Of a DNA stretch of 57,563 nucleotides, positions 7,797 to 16,009 are shown in pieces. Position 1 is the stretch's first letter, and each line of letters starts with the position of its first letter. The notes under the pieces were generated by a model. The model made no database searches, was not told the origin of the DNA, and saw only the letters and a list, made by a program, of their open reading frames with translations. The DNA is taken from the NCBI RefSeq assembly GCF_003703835.1, contig NZ_RDQR01000016.1, forward strand, positions 1 to 57,563. The letters are read 5' to 3'. Made by a program: the position numbers and the translations under genes. This DNA is from Auritidibacter ignavus (GTDB lineage: Bacteria > Actinomycetota > Actinomycetes > Actinomycetales > Micrococcaceae).

Positions 7797-9929
7797 CTAG
7801 GACTCGTGCCGTTGGACGGAATACATCGACACAGAAAACGGGGCGATCGTGTCGGTCTCACCGGGATAGATTAGTCCACCTTGTCGCGGACGGTCCGGCA
7901 CGTTGGTGGTCAGCTCACGGACAAAAGGCAGACCCGAGGCGACCGGGATAACGTGTTCCTCGTCTCCGTCGGCAACCTCTGTAGCCAACTCGGCCAGATC
8001 GGGGATTCGGAACTGTTCGGATTCCAGCCCCCCATTGAAGACCACGAGACCGTCGACACTACCCTCGGGGGCGGAGAGCAACATTTGCAAGAAACGCTCT
8101 TGCGGGGATTCCCACTCGACCGCGCTCATTGGCCGGCCTTCGTCGTTGAACCACAGCATGTTCGACTGCGAGGGGTAAGTGTAGGGCTGGCCGGCCATGA
8201 AGTTGCGCCGAATGGTCAGCAACAGGCGCACCGTATCGTGAAGATCTTTACCTTCGGGTGTGTCCAACAGCGACCAGTCGGTCCAGGAGATCTCATTATC
8301 TTGACAGTAGGCGTTGTTATTTCCGCCTTGGCTACGTCCGATTTCGTCCCCAGCAGTAATCATCGGGACCCCCAGCGACAAGGCCAGGGTCGCCAACACG
8401 TTGCGCTGGGTTTGCATCCGGGCTTGGGAAACCGACGGCAAATCGCTGGGACCTTCCACCCCGTGGTTATAGGACCGGTTGTTATCGGTTCCATCTCGGT
8501 TATCTTCGCCGTTGGCCTCATTGTGTTTGTGGTCGTAGCTGACCACATCGGCCAGCGTGAATCCATCGTGGGCGGTGACGAAATTGACCGAGGCCAGCGG
8601 CGAGCGCCCGGATTCGGCAAAGATGTTCTGCGAGCCGGCCAGTACATCGGCGAACCGTCCCAGGGTACTGGGTTGTTCCCCGCGCACCAGTGCGCGCCGG
8701 CCGAGCACCCAGAATTCACGGACGATATCGCGATAGTGGTCATTCCAGTCGCAAAATCCGGGCGGGAATTGCCCGGTCCGCCATCCTCCCATGCCGACAT
8801 CCCACGGCTCGGTGATCATCTTGACTTTGGACAGCACCGGATCCTGGGTGATGGCCACCAACAGCGGGTGGGTTGGCGAGAAGGTGTTTTCCTCGTCACG
8901 AGCCAGGGTGGTCGCCAGATCAAAACGGAAGCCGTCGACCCCGAAATCACTAGCCCAGGTGCGTAGCGAGTCCAGCGTCATCCGCACCACGGCGGGATTG
9001 GAAAAGTCCAGCGCATTACCACAACCGGTGGTGTCGTCGTAGTGCTCACCGGTGGGGTCCCACCGGTAGTACGCACGATCGCCCAACCCGCGCCAGCACA
9101 GCACCGGGCCGCCTTGGCCTTCTTCAGCGGTGTGGTTATAGACCACGTCCAAGATGACCTCCAGCCCGGCCTGGTGCAACAGCTTGACCATGCCCTTGAA
9201 CTCGGTGGCCACCGCCGCTGGGCCTTGAGCCTGGGATTCTGCTGTGGCGTAGCGGGGGTGCGGGGAGAAGTAGTTGATGGTGTTGTAGCCCCAGTAGTTA
9301 TCCAGCCCCATATCGACCAGGTGATTCTCGGAGACACAGTGGTGGACGGGCAACAGCTCGATCGTGGTGATGCCCAGATCTTTCAGGTAGTCAATCATCA
9401 CCGGGTGAGCCATGCCGGCATAGGTGCCACGCAGGTGCTCGGGGATGTGCGGGTGTAGCTTGGTCTGACCCGCCACATGGGCCTCATAGATGACGGTGTC
9501 ACGCATTGGTACCTGGGGGCGGGTCACTCCGTCCCAGTCAAAGGAACTGTGCATGGCCACCGACCACCAATAGCCTTCCCGCTCGGTCACCGCAGCAGCG
9601 TAGGGGTCAAGCAGGATGGCCTCGAGGATGTCTTCATCGGCGGTGGCGCGATCGATGATGGCATACATCGCCCCGTCATGCAGATCCGGGATCACTCCGT
9701 GGTGCACGCCACCGCTCAATCCCGGCAACTGGACGCGAGTGAGATCCTCCAGGCCGGGAGTGTGGTCCAGCGGTAGTCCGGCGGAGGTGAAGACCACATC
9801 AGCGGCCTGCAACCCGGGCGCGTAGACGGCAAAGTTCTGCAACCAGCGGTCGGGAACTTGTTCTAAGGACTCGGACAGCCCCCACGGGTTGGGCCGTGAG
9901 GGATAGGTGGATGTCATCGTTTCAGTCAT
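7797..9929 (-). CDS. glgX: glycogen debranching enzyme GlgX
   Basis: A 710-residue GH13_11 isoamylase-type debranching enzyme that removes alpha-1,6 branches from phosphorylase-trimmed glycogen in the cytoplasm. It shows VDGFRFDLA with the nucleophile Asp (about residue 336), the acid/base Glu in ITEPWDVG (about 373), and VTAHDGFTLADVVSY. An N-terminal beta-sandwich precedes the barrel. The start ATG 9927-9929 overlaps the rlmB stop by 4 bp, so it is translated from the cysS-rlmB transcript, unlike glgE-glgB, which have their own promoter. A second ATG four codons in is an alternative start. Confidence 0.95.
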   Translation of the reverse strand: MTETMTSTYPSRPNPWGLSESLEQVPDRWLQNFAVYAPGLQAADVVFTSAGLPLDHTPGLEDLTRVQLPGLSGGVHHGVIPDLHDGAMYAIIDRATADEDILEAILLDPYAAAVTEREGYWWSVAMHSSFDWDGVTRPQVPMRDTVIYEAHVAGQTKLHPHIPEHLRGTYAGMAHPVMIDYLKDLGITTIELLPVHHCVSENHLVDMGLDNYWGYNTINYFSPHPRYATAESQAQGPAAVATEFKGMVKLLHQAGLEVILDVVYNHTAEEGQGGPVLCWRGLGDRAYYRWDPTGEHYDDTTGCGNALDFSNPAVVRMTLDSLRTWASDFGVDGFRFDLATTLARDEENTFSPTHPLLVAITQDPVLSKVKMITEPWDVGMGGWRTGQFPPGFCDWNDHYRDIVREFWVLGRRALVRGEQPSTLGRFADVLAGSQNIFAESGRSPLASVNFVTAHDGFTLADVVSYDHKHNEANGEDNRDGTDNNRSYNHGVEGPSDLPSVSQARMQTQRNVLATLALSLGVPMITAGDEIGRSQGGNNNAYCQDNEISWTDWSLLDTPEGKDLHDTVRLLLTIRRNFMAGQPYTYPSQSNMLWFNDEGRPMSAVEWESPQERFLQMLLSAPEGSVDGLVVFNGGLESEQFRIPDLAELATEVADGDEEHVIPVASGLPFVRELTTNVPDRPRQGGLIYPGETDTIAPFSVSMYSVQRHES

Positions 9930-10849
9930 GCACGACCGTTTCGTTGGCGGGAAATTTCATACAGGCTCACGCCCACAGCCACCGAGGCATTAAGTGACTC
10001 GGTGGACTCGACAATCGGAATCGAGACAATTTGATCACAAGTATCTGCAACCAGTCGAGACAGTCCTTTTCCTTCGGAACCGACGACCACGCACAGAGGT
10101 TCCGTGGCGAGAGGAAGCCCCGGCAGGGTTTGGCTACCGTGGCCATCCAGCCCGATCACAAACATGCCGGCCTTCTGATATTCAACGAGCATGGTCGGCA
10201 AATTCACGACCTGGGAGACCGGGAGCCGAGCAGCGGCACCGGCAGACGTCTTCCAGGCGGTGGCGGTCATGCCCACCGAGCGACGGGCGGGCACCACCAC
10301 GGTGTCGACCCCAAATGCAGCAGCAGAGCGGACCATCGCACCCAGGTTGCGGGGGTCGGTGATGGAGTCCAGAGCCACGATCAATGGCGGCTCTTGCCGG
10401 TAGCCACGGTTCCAATCCGCCATCAGCTGCAGGCCCAATTCCGTGGCGTCCTGGTACTCATAGGGCGGAATGTGCAGAGCAATCCCTTGGTGTTTGGCGT
10501 CCCGGGTCATCCGGTCCAGCTCGGGCATGGTGGCTTCTAACACCGGAAGACCTCGATCGGCGGCGAGCTTCAAGGCCTCACGGATCCGTTCGTCCATGGT
10601 CACGCCGGTGGCCACATACAATCCAGTGGCTGGAATCTCGGTGCGCAGGGCTTCCACGACCGGGTTGCGTCCGGCCACCGCATCGTGTTTGGTTTTCGGC
10701 GCCTTCGTGGGTCGTTTTTTCTTGGGTTTATAGTTTTTGTGCCAGGTGCGATCCTCGGCTTTGGGAGTGGGACCTTTCCCTTCTAGACGGCGCCGTCCTT
10801 GACCACCACTACCCTTCGTGGGGCCTTTTTTCTTGCGGGGGCTGCTCAT
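9926..10849 (-). CDS. rlmB: 23S rRNA (guanosine-2'-O-)-methyltransferase RlmB (SpoU family)
   Basis: A 307-residue SPOUT methyltransferase with the actinobacterial basic N-terminal tail (about 60 Lys/Arg/Gly-rich residues), then the substrate-binding SpoU_sub domain and the trefoil-knot catalytic domain. The three SpoU motifs are visible: NLGAMVRSAAAFG, VVVGSEGKGLS and IPIVESTESLNASVA. It methylates a ribose in 23S rRNA using S-adenosylmethionine. The ATG at 10847-10849 overlaps the cysS stop by 4 bp; the longer upstream frame is only the shadow of cysS. It is followed with a 4-bp overlap by glgX. Confidence 0.95.
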   Translation of the reverse strand: MSSPRKKKGPTKGSGGQGRRRLEGKGPTPKAEDRTWHKNYKPKKKRPTKAPKTKHDAVAGRNPVVEALRTEIPATGLYVATGVTMDERIREALKLAADRGLPVLEATMPELDRMTRDAKHQGIALHIPPYEYQDATELGLQLMADWNRGYRQEPPLIVALDSITDPRNLGAMVRSAAAFGVDTVVVPARRSVGMTATAWKTSAGAAARLPVSQVVNLPTMLVEYQKAGMFVIGLDGHGSQTLPGLPLATEPLCVVVGSEGKGLSRLVADTCDQIVSIPIVESTESLNASVAVGVSLYEISRQRNGRA

Positions 10850-12294
10850 GGTCTCGATGTCCTTTCTGCCAGGTGCCACTCGGCGCCCGAAGGCGTGTCC
10901 TCGATGGTAATCCCGGCAGCGGCTAGCGTGTCGCGAATGGTATCGGCGGTAGCCCAATCTTTATCCGCGCGCGCCTGGGCCCGAGCGTCAAGCTGCGCCT
11001 GAATTACCGCATCCAGCACCTGGTTGTTTCCGGCCACGTCATCGTTTTCTGGGACATCATCCAGCCCGAGGACGCTAACCATCGTATTGACCTGATCCAG
11101 CGCTTGGGCCGCAGCGACAGAATCTCCGGTATCCAGAGCAATATTACCGGCACGCACGGTGGCGTGCAGAGCAGCCAACGCCTGCGGGACATTCAAGTCA
11201 TCTTCCATAGCAGCCCGGAATTCCGGGGTCACCTGGCGCTCGCCGGTGGCCTCCACGGTACGGGTTGCCCGTGCTTGGAAGGACTCAATGCGTTCCACGG
11301 CTGCCTGGGCCTCTTGTAATGAGGAGTCTTGATAATCCAGTTGCGACCGATAGTGGGCCTGACCCAAGAAGTAGCGCACCGCGGTTGGGCGGGCCGAGGC
11401 CAACATTTGTTCGGGGGTGACAATATTGCCGATCGATTTCGACATTTTCTCCCCGTTGATCGTCACCAACCCGTTGTGCAACCAGTATCGAGCGAACCCA
11501 TCTCCGGCAGCCGTTGATTGGGCCAGTTCGTTTTCATGGTGGGGGAACCGCAGATCGAGGCCACCACCGTGAATATCGAACTGGGCGCCCAGATACTTGG
11601 TCGACATCGCCGAGCATTCCAGATGCCACCCTGGCCGGCCCCGACCCCAGGGTGAGTTCCAACCGGCGGTCTCGGGGTCTTTCGGGTCGGCGGCTTTCCA
11701 TAGTGCAAAATCGCGGGGGTCCTTTTTCCCGCGTGGATCGGCATCGGCTGCATCCTGCATTTGATCGATGGACTGGCGAGTCAACGATCCGTACTCGGCC
11801 CATGAGGCCACCTCGAAGTACACGTCAGCTGTGCCGTCCAGGGCCGGATAAGCGTGTCCAGCCTCAATCAGCCGCTCAATGAGCACGATCATTTCCGGAA
11901 TATGACCGGTCGCGCGTGGTTCATAGCTGACCGGACGCACCCCAACGCTCGTGTAGGCCTCGTGGAAGGCCCGTTCGAAACGGTAGGCCAGCACATACCA
12001 TGGATCTTCGGACGGATACAGCGAATCGGGCTGAAAGTCTTCCCCATAGGAAGCCGCTGAGCGGTCGAGAATCTTGTCATCGATATCGGTCACGTTACGC
12101 ACCGAGATGACGTCGAAACCGCTGTACTCCATCCAGCGAATCAGGATGTCGAAAACAATAGCGGAGCGGATATGACCGACGTGTGGTTTGCCCTGCACGG
12201 TGGCACCACAGTAGTACAGCGAGACTTTACCGGGAACCAGAGGTTCAAAGTCGCGGATCTGTGCGGTCTTGGAGTCATAAAATCGTTGTGCCAC
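10846..12294 (-). CDS. cysS: cysteinyl-tRNA synthetase
   Basis: A 482-residue class I synthetase that charges tRNA-Cys. It has the HIGH-type motif PHVGHIRS, the KMSKS loop GEKMSKSIGN, and zinc-binding Cys/His residues including the Cys of CGATVQGKPH and the HLECS segment. The open frame runs to 12390, but the family begins at the xxRFYD motif, so I take GTG 12292-12294 as the start; a -10 box TAGACT (12303-12308, minus strand) lies 8 nt upstream, suggesting a leaderless transcript. It heads the coupled cysS-rlmB-glgX unit. Confidence 0.95.
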   Translation of the reverse strand: MAQRFYDSKTAQIRDFEPLVPGKVSLYYCGATVQGKPHVGHIRSAIVFDILIRWMEYSGFDVISVRNVTDIDDKILDRSAASYGEDFQPDSLYPSEDPWYVLAYRFERAFHEAYTSVGVRPVSYEPRATGHIPEMIVLIERLIEAGHAYPALDGTADVYFEVASWAEYGSLTRQSIDQMQDAADADPRGKKDPRDFALWKAADPKDPETAGWNSPWGRGRPGWHLECSAMSTKYLGAQFDIHGGGLDLRFPHHENELAQSTAAGDGFARYWLHNGLVTINGEKMSKSIGNIVTPEQMLASARPTAVRYFLGQAHYRSQLDYQDSSLQEAQAAVERIESFQARATRTVEATGERQVTPEFRAAMEDDLNVPQALAALHATVRAGNIALDTGDSVAAAQALDQVNTMVSVLGLDDVPENDDVAGNNQVLDAVIQAQLDARAQARADKDWATADTIRDTLAAAGITIEDTPSGAEWHLAERTSRP

Positions 12295-12302
12295 GCGTAC
12301 AG

Positions 12303-12308
12303 AGTCTA
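12303..12308 (-). promoter_or_regulatory. -10 box of cysS-rlmB-glgX
   Basis: TAGACT on the minus strand, 8 nt before the proposed GTG start of cysS. No ribosome binding site is seen between them. Confidence 0.4.
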
Positions 12309-12477
12309 CCGGGTCGACTTGCTGAACCCTAAGCTGGCATCGGCTGAATGTCGTCGGGTGCTCGGCTAGGCCCTGATGAGGGGATGCCATACAGAAGCAT
12401 TCGCTAGCTTTTTACGGTAACCTCGGGGTTGAGTTATTTTGACTTTTTCATCGCACCTTTATTGAGGAGAAACCACC

Positions 12478-13020
12478 GTGAAGGGTTCTATTATCCGTCG
12501 CGCGACCGGAGTGGGATTGGTTGTCGCGACCGCTTTCGGTACCAGCGGTTGCATGTTTATCAACGACCAGGCCACCACCATGGATTATGCGCCGTCCGAC
12601 GGCGTCCAAGTCGAAGTCTCCGATATGGCGATCCGCAACCTGGCTCTGGTTTCTGATGAGCCCAATGGGGCCGGTCGCTTCATTGGTAGCCTGGATAACC
12701 GGTCGGATGCAGAGGCCACGGTCACTATTAAGGTCGGATCTGACTCGGCCACGTGGACTGTTCCCGCCGGCGAACGGATTGCTCTGGAAGACGATGAGAA
12801 CGCTGTGGTCATCGACAACACCACGGGTGCGCCCGGCGAGATGGTGGACTCTGAGGTCGAGAGCATGGGCGATTCAGCAGACCTTCAGGTCAGCGTGCTG
12901 GATGGCACTCTGCAAGAGTACCGGCAGTTCGTGCCGCAAGAAGACTTTGATCCGGAAGAAAACGTGGAACACCTGCAGGATTACGAAGGCCCCTACTCCG
13001 AGGACTACGAAGGGCACTAG
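12478..13020 (+). CDS. small exported lipoprotein of unknown function
   Basis: A 180-residue protein starting at GTG 12478, with GAGGAG about 10 nt upstream. A basic N-terminus and hydrophobic stretch end in TSGC at about residues 22-25, a lipobox, so it is likely lipidated and anchored outside the membrane. The mature part is a beta-rich domain followed by a strongly acidic, tyrosine-containing tail. I do not recognise a named family. It lies divergent to cysS and convergent with regX3, where many relatives carry carD, ispD and ispF instead. Confidence 0.85.
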   Translation: MKGSIIRRATGVGLVVATAFGTSGCMFINDQATTMDYAPSDGVQVEVSDMAIRNLALVSDEPNGAGRFIGSLDNRSDAEATVTIKVGSDSATWTVPAGERIALEDDENAVVIDNTTGAPGEMVDSEVESMGDSADLQVSVLDGTLQEYRQFVPQEDFDPEENVEHLQDYEGPYSEDYEGH

Positions 13021-13059
13021 CCCGCCTACCCCAGCGCGATCCGGGCCGTCGTACCGGCA

Positions 13060-13115
13060 CACCACAACGGCGGTGGAACTGATCTTCACGATGCAGTCCC
13101 ACCGCCGTTGTGGTG
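13060..13115. terminator. 17-bp perfect inverted repeat between convergent genes
   Basis: Arms 13060-13076 and 13099-13115 are perfectly complementary over 17 bp, with a 22-nt loop. It sits between the convergent ends of the lipoprotein gene and regX3. The long stem would stop transcription from either side, although neither side has a clear T-tract. Confidence 0.6.
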
Positions 13116-13146
13116 AGGAAAAGACAACGCGACGAGAAGACGAGAA

Positions 13147-13827
13147 CTAGAGCTCGAATTTATAGCCCAGACCACGCACCGTGACCAGATAGCGCGGTTC
13201 GGCAGGATCTGGTTCGATCTTGGTACGCAACCGCTTGACATGCACATCCAAGGTCTTGGAGTCACCGGCATAATCGGGGCCCCATACCCTATCGATCAGT
13301 TGCCCGCGAGTCAGCACGCGCCCGGAGTTGCGCAACAGCATCTCGAGGAGTTCGAATTCCTTCAGCGGCATCGCAATATTTTCACCGTCGACCGATACCA
13401 CGTGCCGTTCAACGTCCATGCGCACATTGCCCGCTTCGATAATCGAGGCTTCGGTGTCTTCTGGTTCAGACTGGCGACGCAGTACCGCACGTACCCGGGC
13501 GACAAGCTCACGCGATGAATACGGCTTGGTGACGTAATCATCGGCGCCAAGTTCCAGGCCCACGACCTTGTCAATCTCGGAGTCCTTCGCAGTGAGCATG
13601 ATGACAGGAACCGTCGAGTTCTGCCGAATCTGACGGATGACTTCGGTACCTGACTGTCCCGGCAACATCAGATCCAGCAATACCAGGTCAGCACCGTGGC
13701 GTTCGAACTCCTCAACCGCCTCATTCCCATCCTCAACGACGGTGGTTTCAAACCCTTCTCGTTCTAAAAGGTAGGACAGTGGATCGCTAATGGAAGGTTC
13801 GTCTTCCACCACGAGAATACGGCTCAT
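13147..13827 (-). CDS. regX3: phosphate-responsive response regulator RegX3 (OmpR/PhoB family)
   Basis: A 226-residue response regulator. The receiver domain (residues 1-115) has the acidic pair near the N-terminus, the phosphorylated Asp in LVLLDLMLPG and the conserved Lys in MLTAKDSE. The C-terminal winged helix (about 130-226) shows LKEFELLEMLLRNSGRVLTR and ends in VRGLGYKFEL. It is encoded directly after senX3 with a 4-bp overlap and faces phoU, the classic SenX3-RegX3-PhoU phosphate-sensing arrangement of actinobacteria, where it activates phosphate-uptake genes under limitation. Confidence 0.95.
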   Translation of the reverse strand: MSRILVVEDEPSISDPLSYLLEREGFETTVVEDGNEAVEEFERHGADLVLLDLMLPGQSGTEVIRQIRQNSTVPVIMLTAKDSEIDKVVGLELGADDYVTKPYSSRELVARVRAVLRRQSEPEDTEASIIEAGNVRMDVERHVVSVDGENIAMPLKEFELLEMLLRNSGRVLTRGQLIDRVWGPDYAGDSKTLDVHVKRLRTKIEPDPAEPRYLVTVRGLGYKFEL

Positions 13828-15023
13828 GGCCGCTCTCCTTTCCCACCGTGATCGGTGGTGGTTTTCGTGTCATCTTTGTCAATAATATCCACAGTGTCAG
13901 GGTCGACAAGCGGAAGTCGGATCGTAAATGTCGATCCATGCCCCACGCGCGACCATACCGAAACTTCACCACCGTGGTTAGCAATCACGTGTTTTACAAT
14001 ACTCAGGCCCAGACCCGTTCCGCCGGTTCCTCGAGAACGGGCGCTATCGACGCGATAAAAACGCTCAAAGATGCGTTCTTGTTCGTCGACATCGATGCCC
14101 GGTCCCTGGTCCGTCACCGAGATTTGGACCAGGCCCTTAGCGATCTTGACGCCGATGCCCACCGTAGTGTCATCGGGTGAGTAGCTCACCGCGTTATCGA
14201 TCAGGTTACGGATCGCTGTCATGAGCTGGTCAGCATCGCCGAAGACCATCGCATCGGCCATCTGCGCTGTCTTGAGCGTAATATTTTTCCGTTCAGCTTC
14301 CGTACGCACCCGATCCATCGCTTCACGGACCAGTCCAGGAATACGCACAGGTTCGGCCGTATCGACGTGGTCTTTACCCTGCAGGCGCGAGAGTTCGATA
14401 ATGTCTTGCACCAAGGCACCCAAGCGCATTGATTCCACCGACAAACGATCGGCAAACCGTCGCACCGCCAGCGGGTCATCGGCTGCGTCATCGATCGCTT
14501 CGGCCAGCAACCGGATCGCGCCCACCGGGGTTTTCAATTCGTGGGAGACGTTGGCAACGAAATCATGACGGATCGCTTCGGTCCGAGACACCTGTGAACG
14601 ATCTTCGGCCAAGAGCAAAATGTATTCGTCACTCAATGGCGCCACCCGCAACTGGACCATCCAGGCGCCTTCTCCCAGCGGTCCACGCGGCAGTTCAAAG
14701 CGCTGGTCGATAATTGCACCATCAGCACGGACACGTCTGGTCAATTCGATCAGCTTGTGTTGGGCCAGCCGGTGGCCCCGAACCAGACCGAATGCATAGG
14801 CCGATGGATTAGCTCGCACTACACCGTCAACAGCGTCCACGACCGCATAAGCGCGCCCCACCACAGCCAAAACTTCAGCTGCGCCGGTGGGGATCGAGGG
14901 CTCGTCGACCTCGTAGTGGATCGCGTGGCGCTGTTCGGATGCTCTCAACGCCCACATGGCCAAAACACCCAGCACAACACCAGCTAATCCGCAGATGATG
15001 CCAATAACTACCGGGTCGTTCAC
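13824..15023 (-). CDS. senX3: sensor histidine kinase SenX3
   Basis: A 399-residue membrane kinase: one N-terminal membrane helix (about residues 4-26), a PAS-like sensor region (about 45-150), the phospho-acceptor His in HDFVANVSHELKTPVG, and an ATPase domain with N (IRNLIDNAVSYS), G1 (DQGPGI), F and G2 (GTGLGLSIV) boxes. It phosphorylates RegX3. The GTG start at 15021-15023 has a TACTGT -10 box 8 nt upstream and an AGG too close to act as a normal ribosome binding site. Divergent from phoU. Confidence 0.95.
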   Translation of the reverse strand: MNDPVVIGIICGLAGVVLGVLAMWALRASEQRHAIHYEVDEPSIPTGAAEVLAVVGRAYAVVDAVDGVVRANPSAYAFGLVRGHRLAQHKLIELTRRVRADGAIIDQRFELPRGPLGEGAWMVQLRVAPLSDEYILLLAEDRSQVSRTEAIRHDFVANVSHELKTPVGAIRLLAEAIDDAADDPLAVRRFADRLSVESMRLGALVQDIIELSRLQGKDHVDTAEPVRIPGLVREAMDRVRTEAERKNITLKTAQMADAMVFGDADQLMTAIRNLIDNAVSYSPDDTTVGIGVKIAKGLVQISVTDQGPGIDVDEQERIFERFYRVDSARSRGTGGTGLGLSIVKHVIANHGGEVSVWSRVGHGSTFTIRLPLVDPDTVDIIDKDDTKTTTDHGGKGERP

Positions 15024-15126
15024 ACCTCAACACAGTACCGAATTTTTGGGCTTGCGTACGGAGAAAAACGCCTCTGGTCCACCGGAAGTTTTAAAGCCAC
15101 CTATCGTGCACACCAAGCTAGTTTGT

Positions 15127-15144
15127 GTTTAAATGACGTTAACT
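15127..15144. promoter_or_regulatory. possible RegX3/Pho-box-like direct repeat
   Basis: GTTTAAA and GTTAACT start exactly 11 bp apart in the senX3-phoU divergent region. OmpR/PhoB-family regulators bind 11-bp-spaced repeats; the Streptomyces PHO box is GTTCACC repeated at 11 bp. The match to that consensus is only partial. Confidence 0.25.
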
Positions 15145-15278
15145 TCAGTACGAGATGGTGGGATCTGGCCGCGCGCCTGCGGCCGGCTACTGTGCTGTTC
15201 TCCGTGCTCTGACTGCTCGTTAAACGGCGCGCTGACTAGACTGACAGCAAAGACACCCTAGAAAAGAGGACAATTCAC

Positions 15279-15941
15279 ATGCGTGAACTATTCCAGGCCG
15301 ATATGAAGGCATTGGGAGACCAGCTGGAAGAAATTGCCGGTTTGGTGCGCCGTGCCGTTGAGCAGGCTCGCACCGCGTTCGAAACCGCCGATGTCGAGCT
15401 GGCTGAGACCGTTATTTCCGAAGATGCTCGGATCGACTATCTGCAGAACACCCTGGACGAGAAAGCCATCGAGCTGTTGTTGCTACAGTCGCCGGTAGCC
15501 ACTGACCTGCGCACCCTGGTCGCAGCCCTGCGTATGTCGTCGTCGCTGGAGCGCACCGGCGACCTGGCTCGCCACATCGCTCAGCTGACCCGCTTGCGTT
15601 ACCCCGAGCACGTCGTTCCGGAATCCCGCCGTGAAGCCTTCAAGGCTCTGGCAGACAACACCGTCGAGGTCGCCGTCAAGCTTGATGAACTGTTGAAGAC
15701 TCACGACCTGGATCTCACCCGTGAGATCGTCAAGCTCAACACCGAAATCGACGAGATTCACGAAGCGAACTTCGCTGCCATTGCCGACCCTAGCTGGGAA
15801 GGTACCCCGTACCAGACCGCTGACGTCACCCTGGCTTCTCGCTACTTCGAGCGGATCGCCGATCACAGCGTTTCCATCGCTCGCAAGGTGGCCTACCTGG
15901 TCACCGGTGAGTGGGAGCCGAACGTGGCCTCCGCCGAGTAA
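15279..15941 (+). CDS. phoU: phosphate signalling protein PhoU
   Basis: A 220-residue all-helical protein with the two PhoU three-helix repeats, including the metal-binding E/D-xxx-D segments (LERTGDLARHIAQL and FERIADHSVSIARKV). It links the phosphate ABC transporter with SenX3 and keeps the kinase silent when phosphate is plentiful. The ATG has a GAGGA ribosome binding site about 10 nt upstream. It is divergent from senX3-regX3 and followed by a strong terminator. Confidence 0.95.
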   Translation: MRELFQADMKALGDQLEEIAGLVRRAVEQARTAFETADVELAETVISEDARIDYLQNTLDEKAIELLLLQSPVATDLRTLVAALRMSSSLERTGDLARHIAQLTRLRYPEHVVPESRREAFKALADNTVEVAVKLDELLKTHDLDLTREIVKLNTEIDEIHEANFAAIADPSWEGTPYQTADVTLASRYFERIADHSVSIARKVAYLVTGEWEPNVASAE

Positions 15942-15963
15942 GACTGTCACCTCTACCCCGCGC

Positions 15964-15992
15964 ACGGCCCCGGTTCTCCACCGGGGCCGTTT
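15964..15992 (+). terminator. Rho-independent terminator after phoU
   Basis: A perfect 10-bp GC-rich stem (15964-15973 with 15981-15990), 7-nt loop, followed by TT. It lies between the phoU stop and the -10 box of the next gene. Confidence 0.75.
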
Positions 15993-15996
15993 CGCA

Positions 15997-16002
15997 TACT
16001 GT
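15997..16002 (+). promoter_or_regulatory. -10 box of the DUF4921 gene (leaderless)
   Basis: TACTGT ends 7 nt before the ATG at 16010. It begins just after the phoU terminator, so the promoter's -35 region overlaps the terminator stem. Confidence 0.5.
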
Positions 16003-16009
16003 AGGACTT

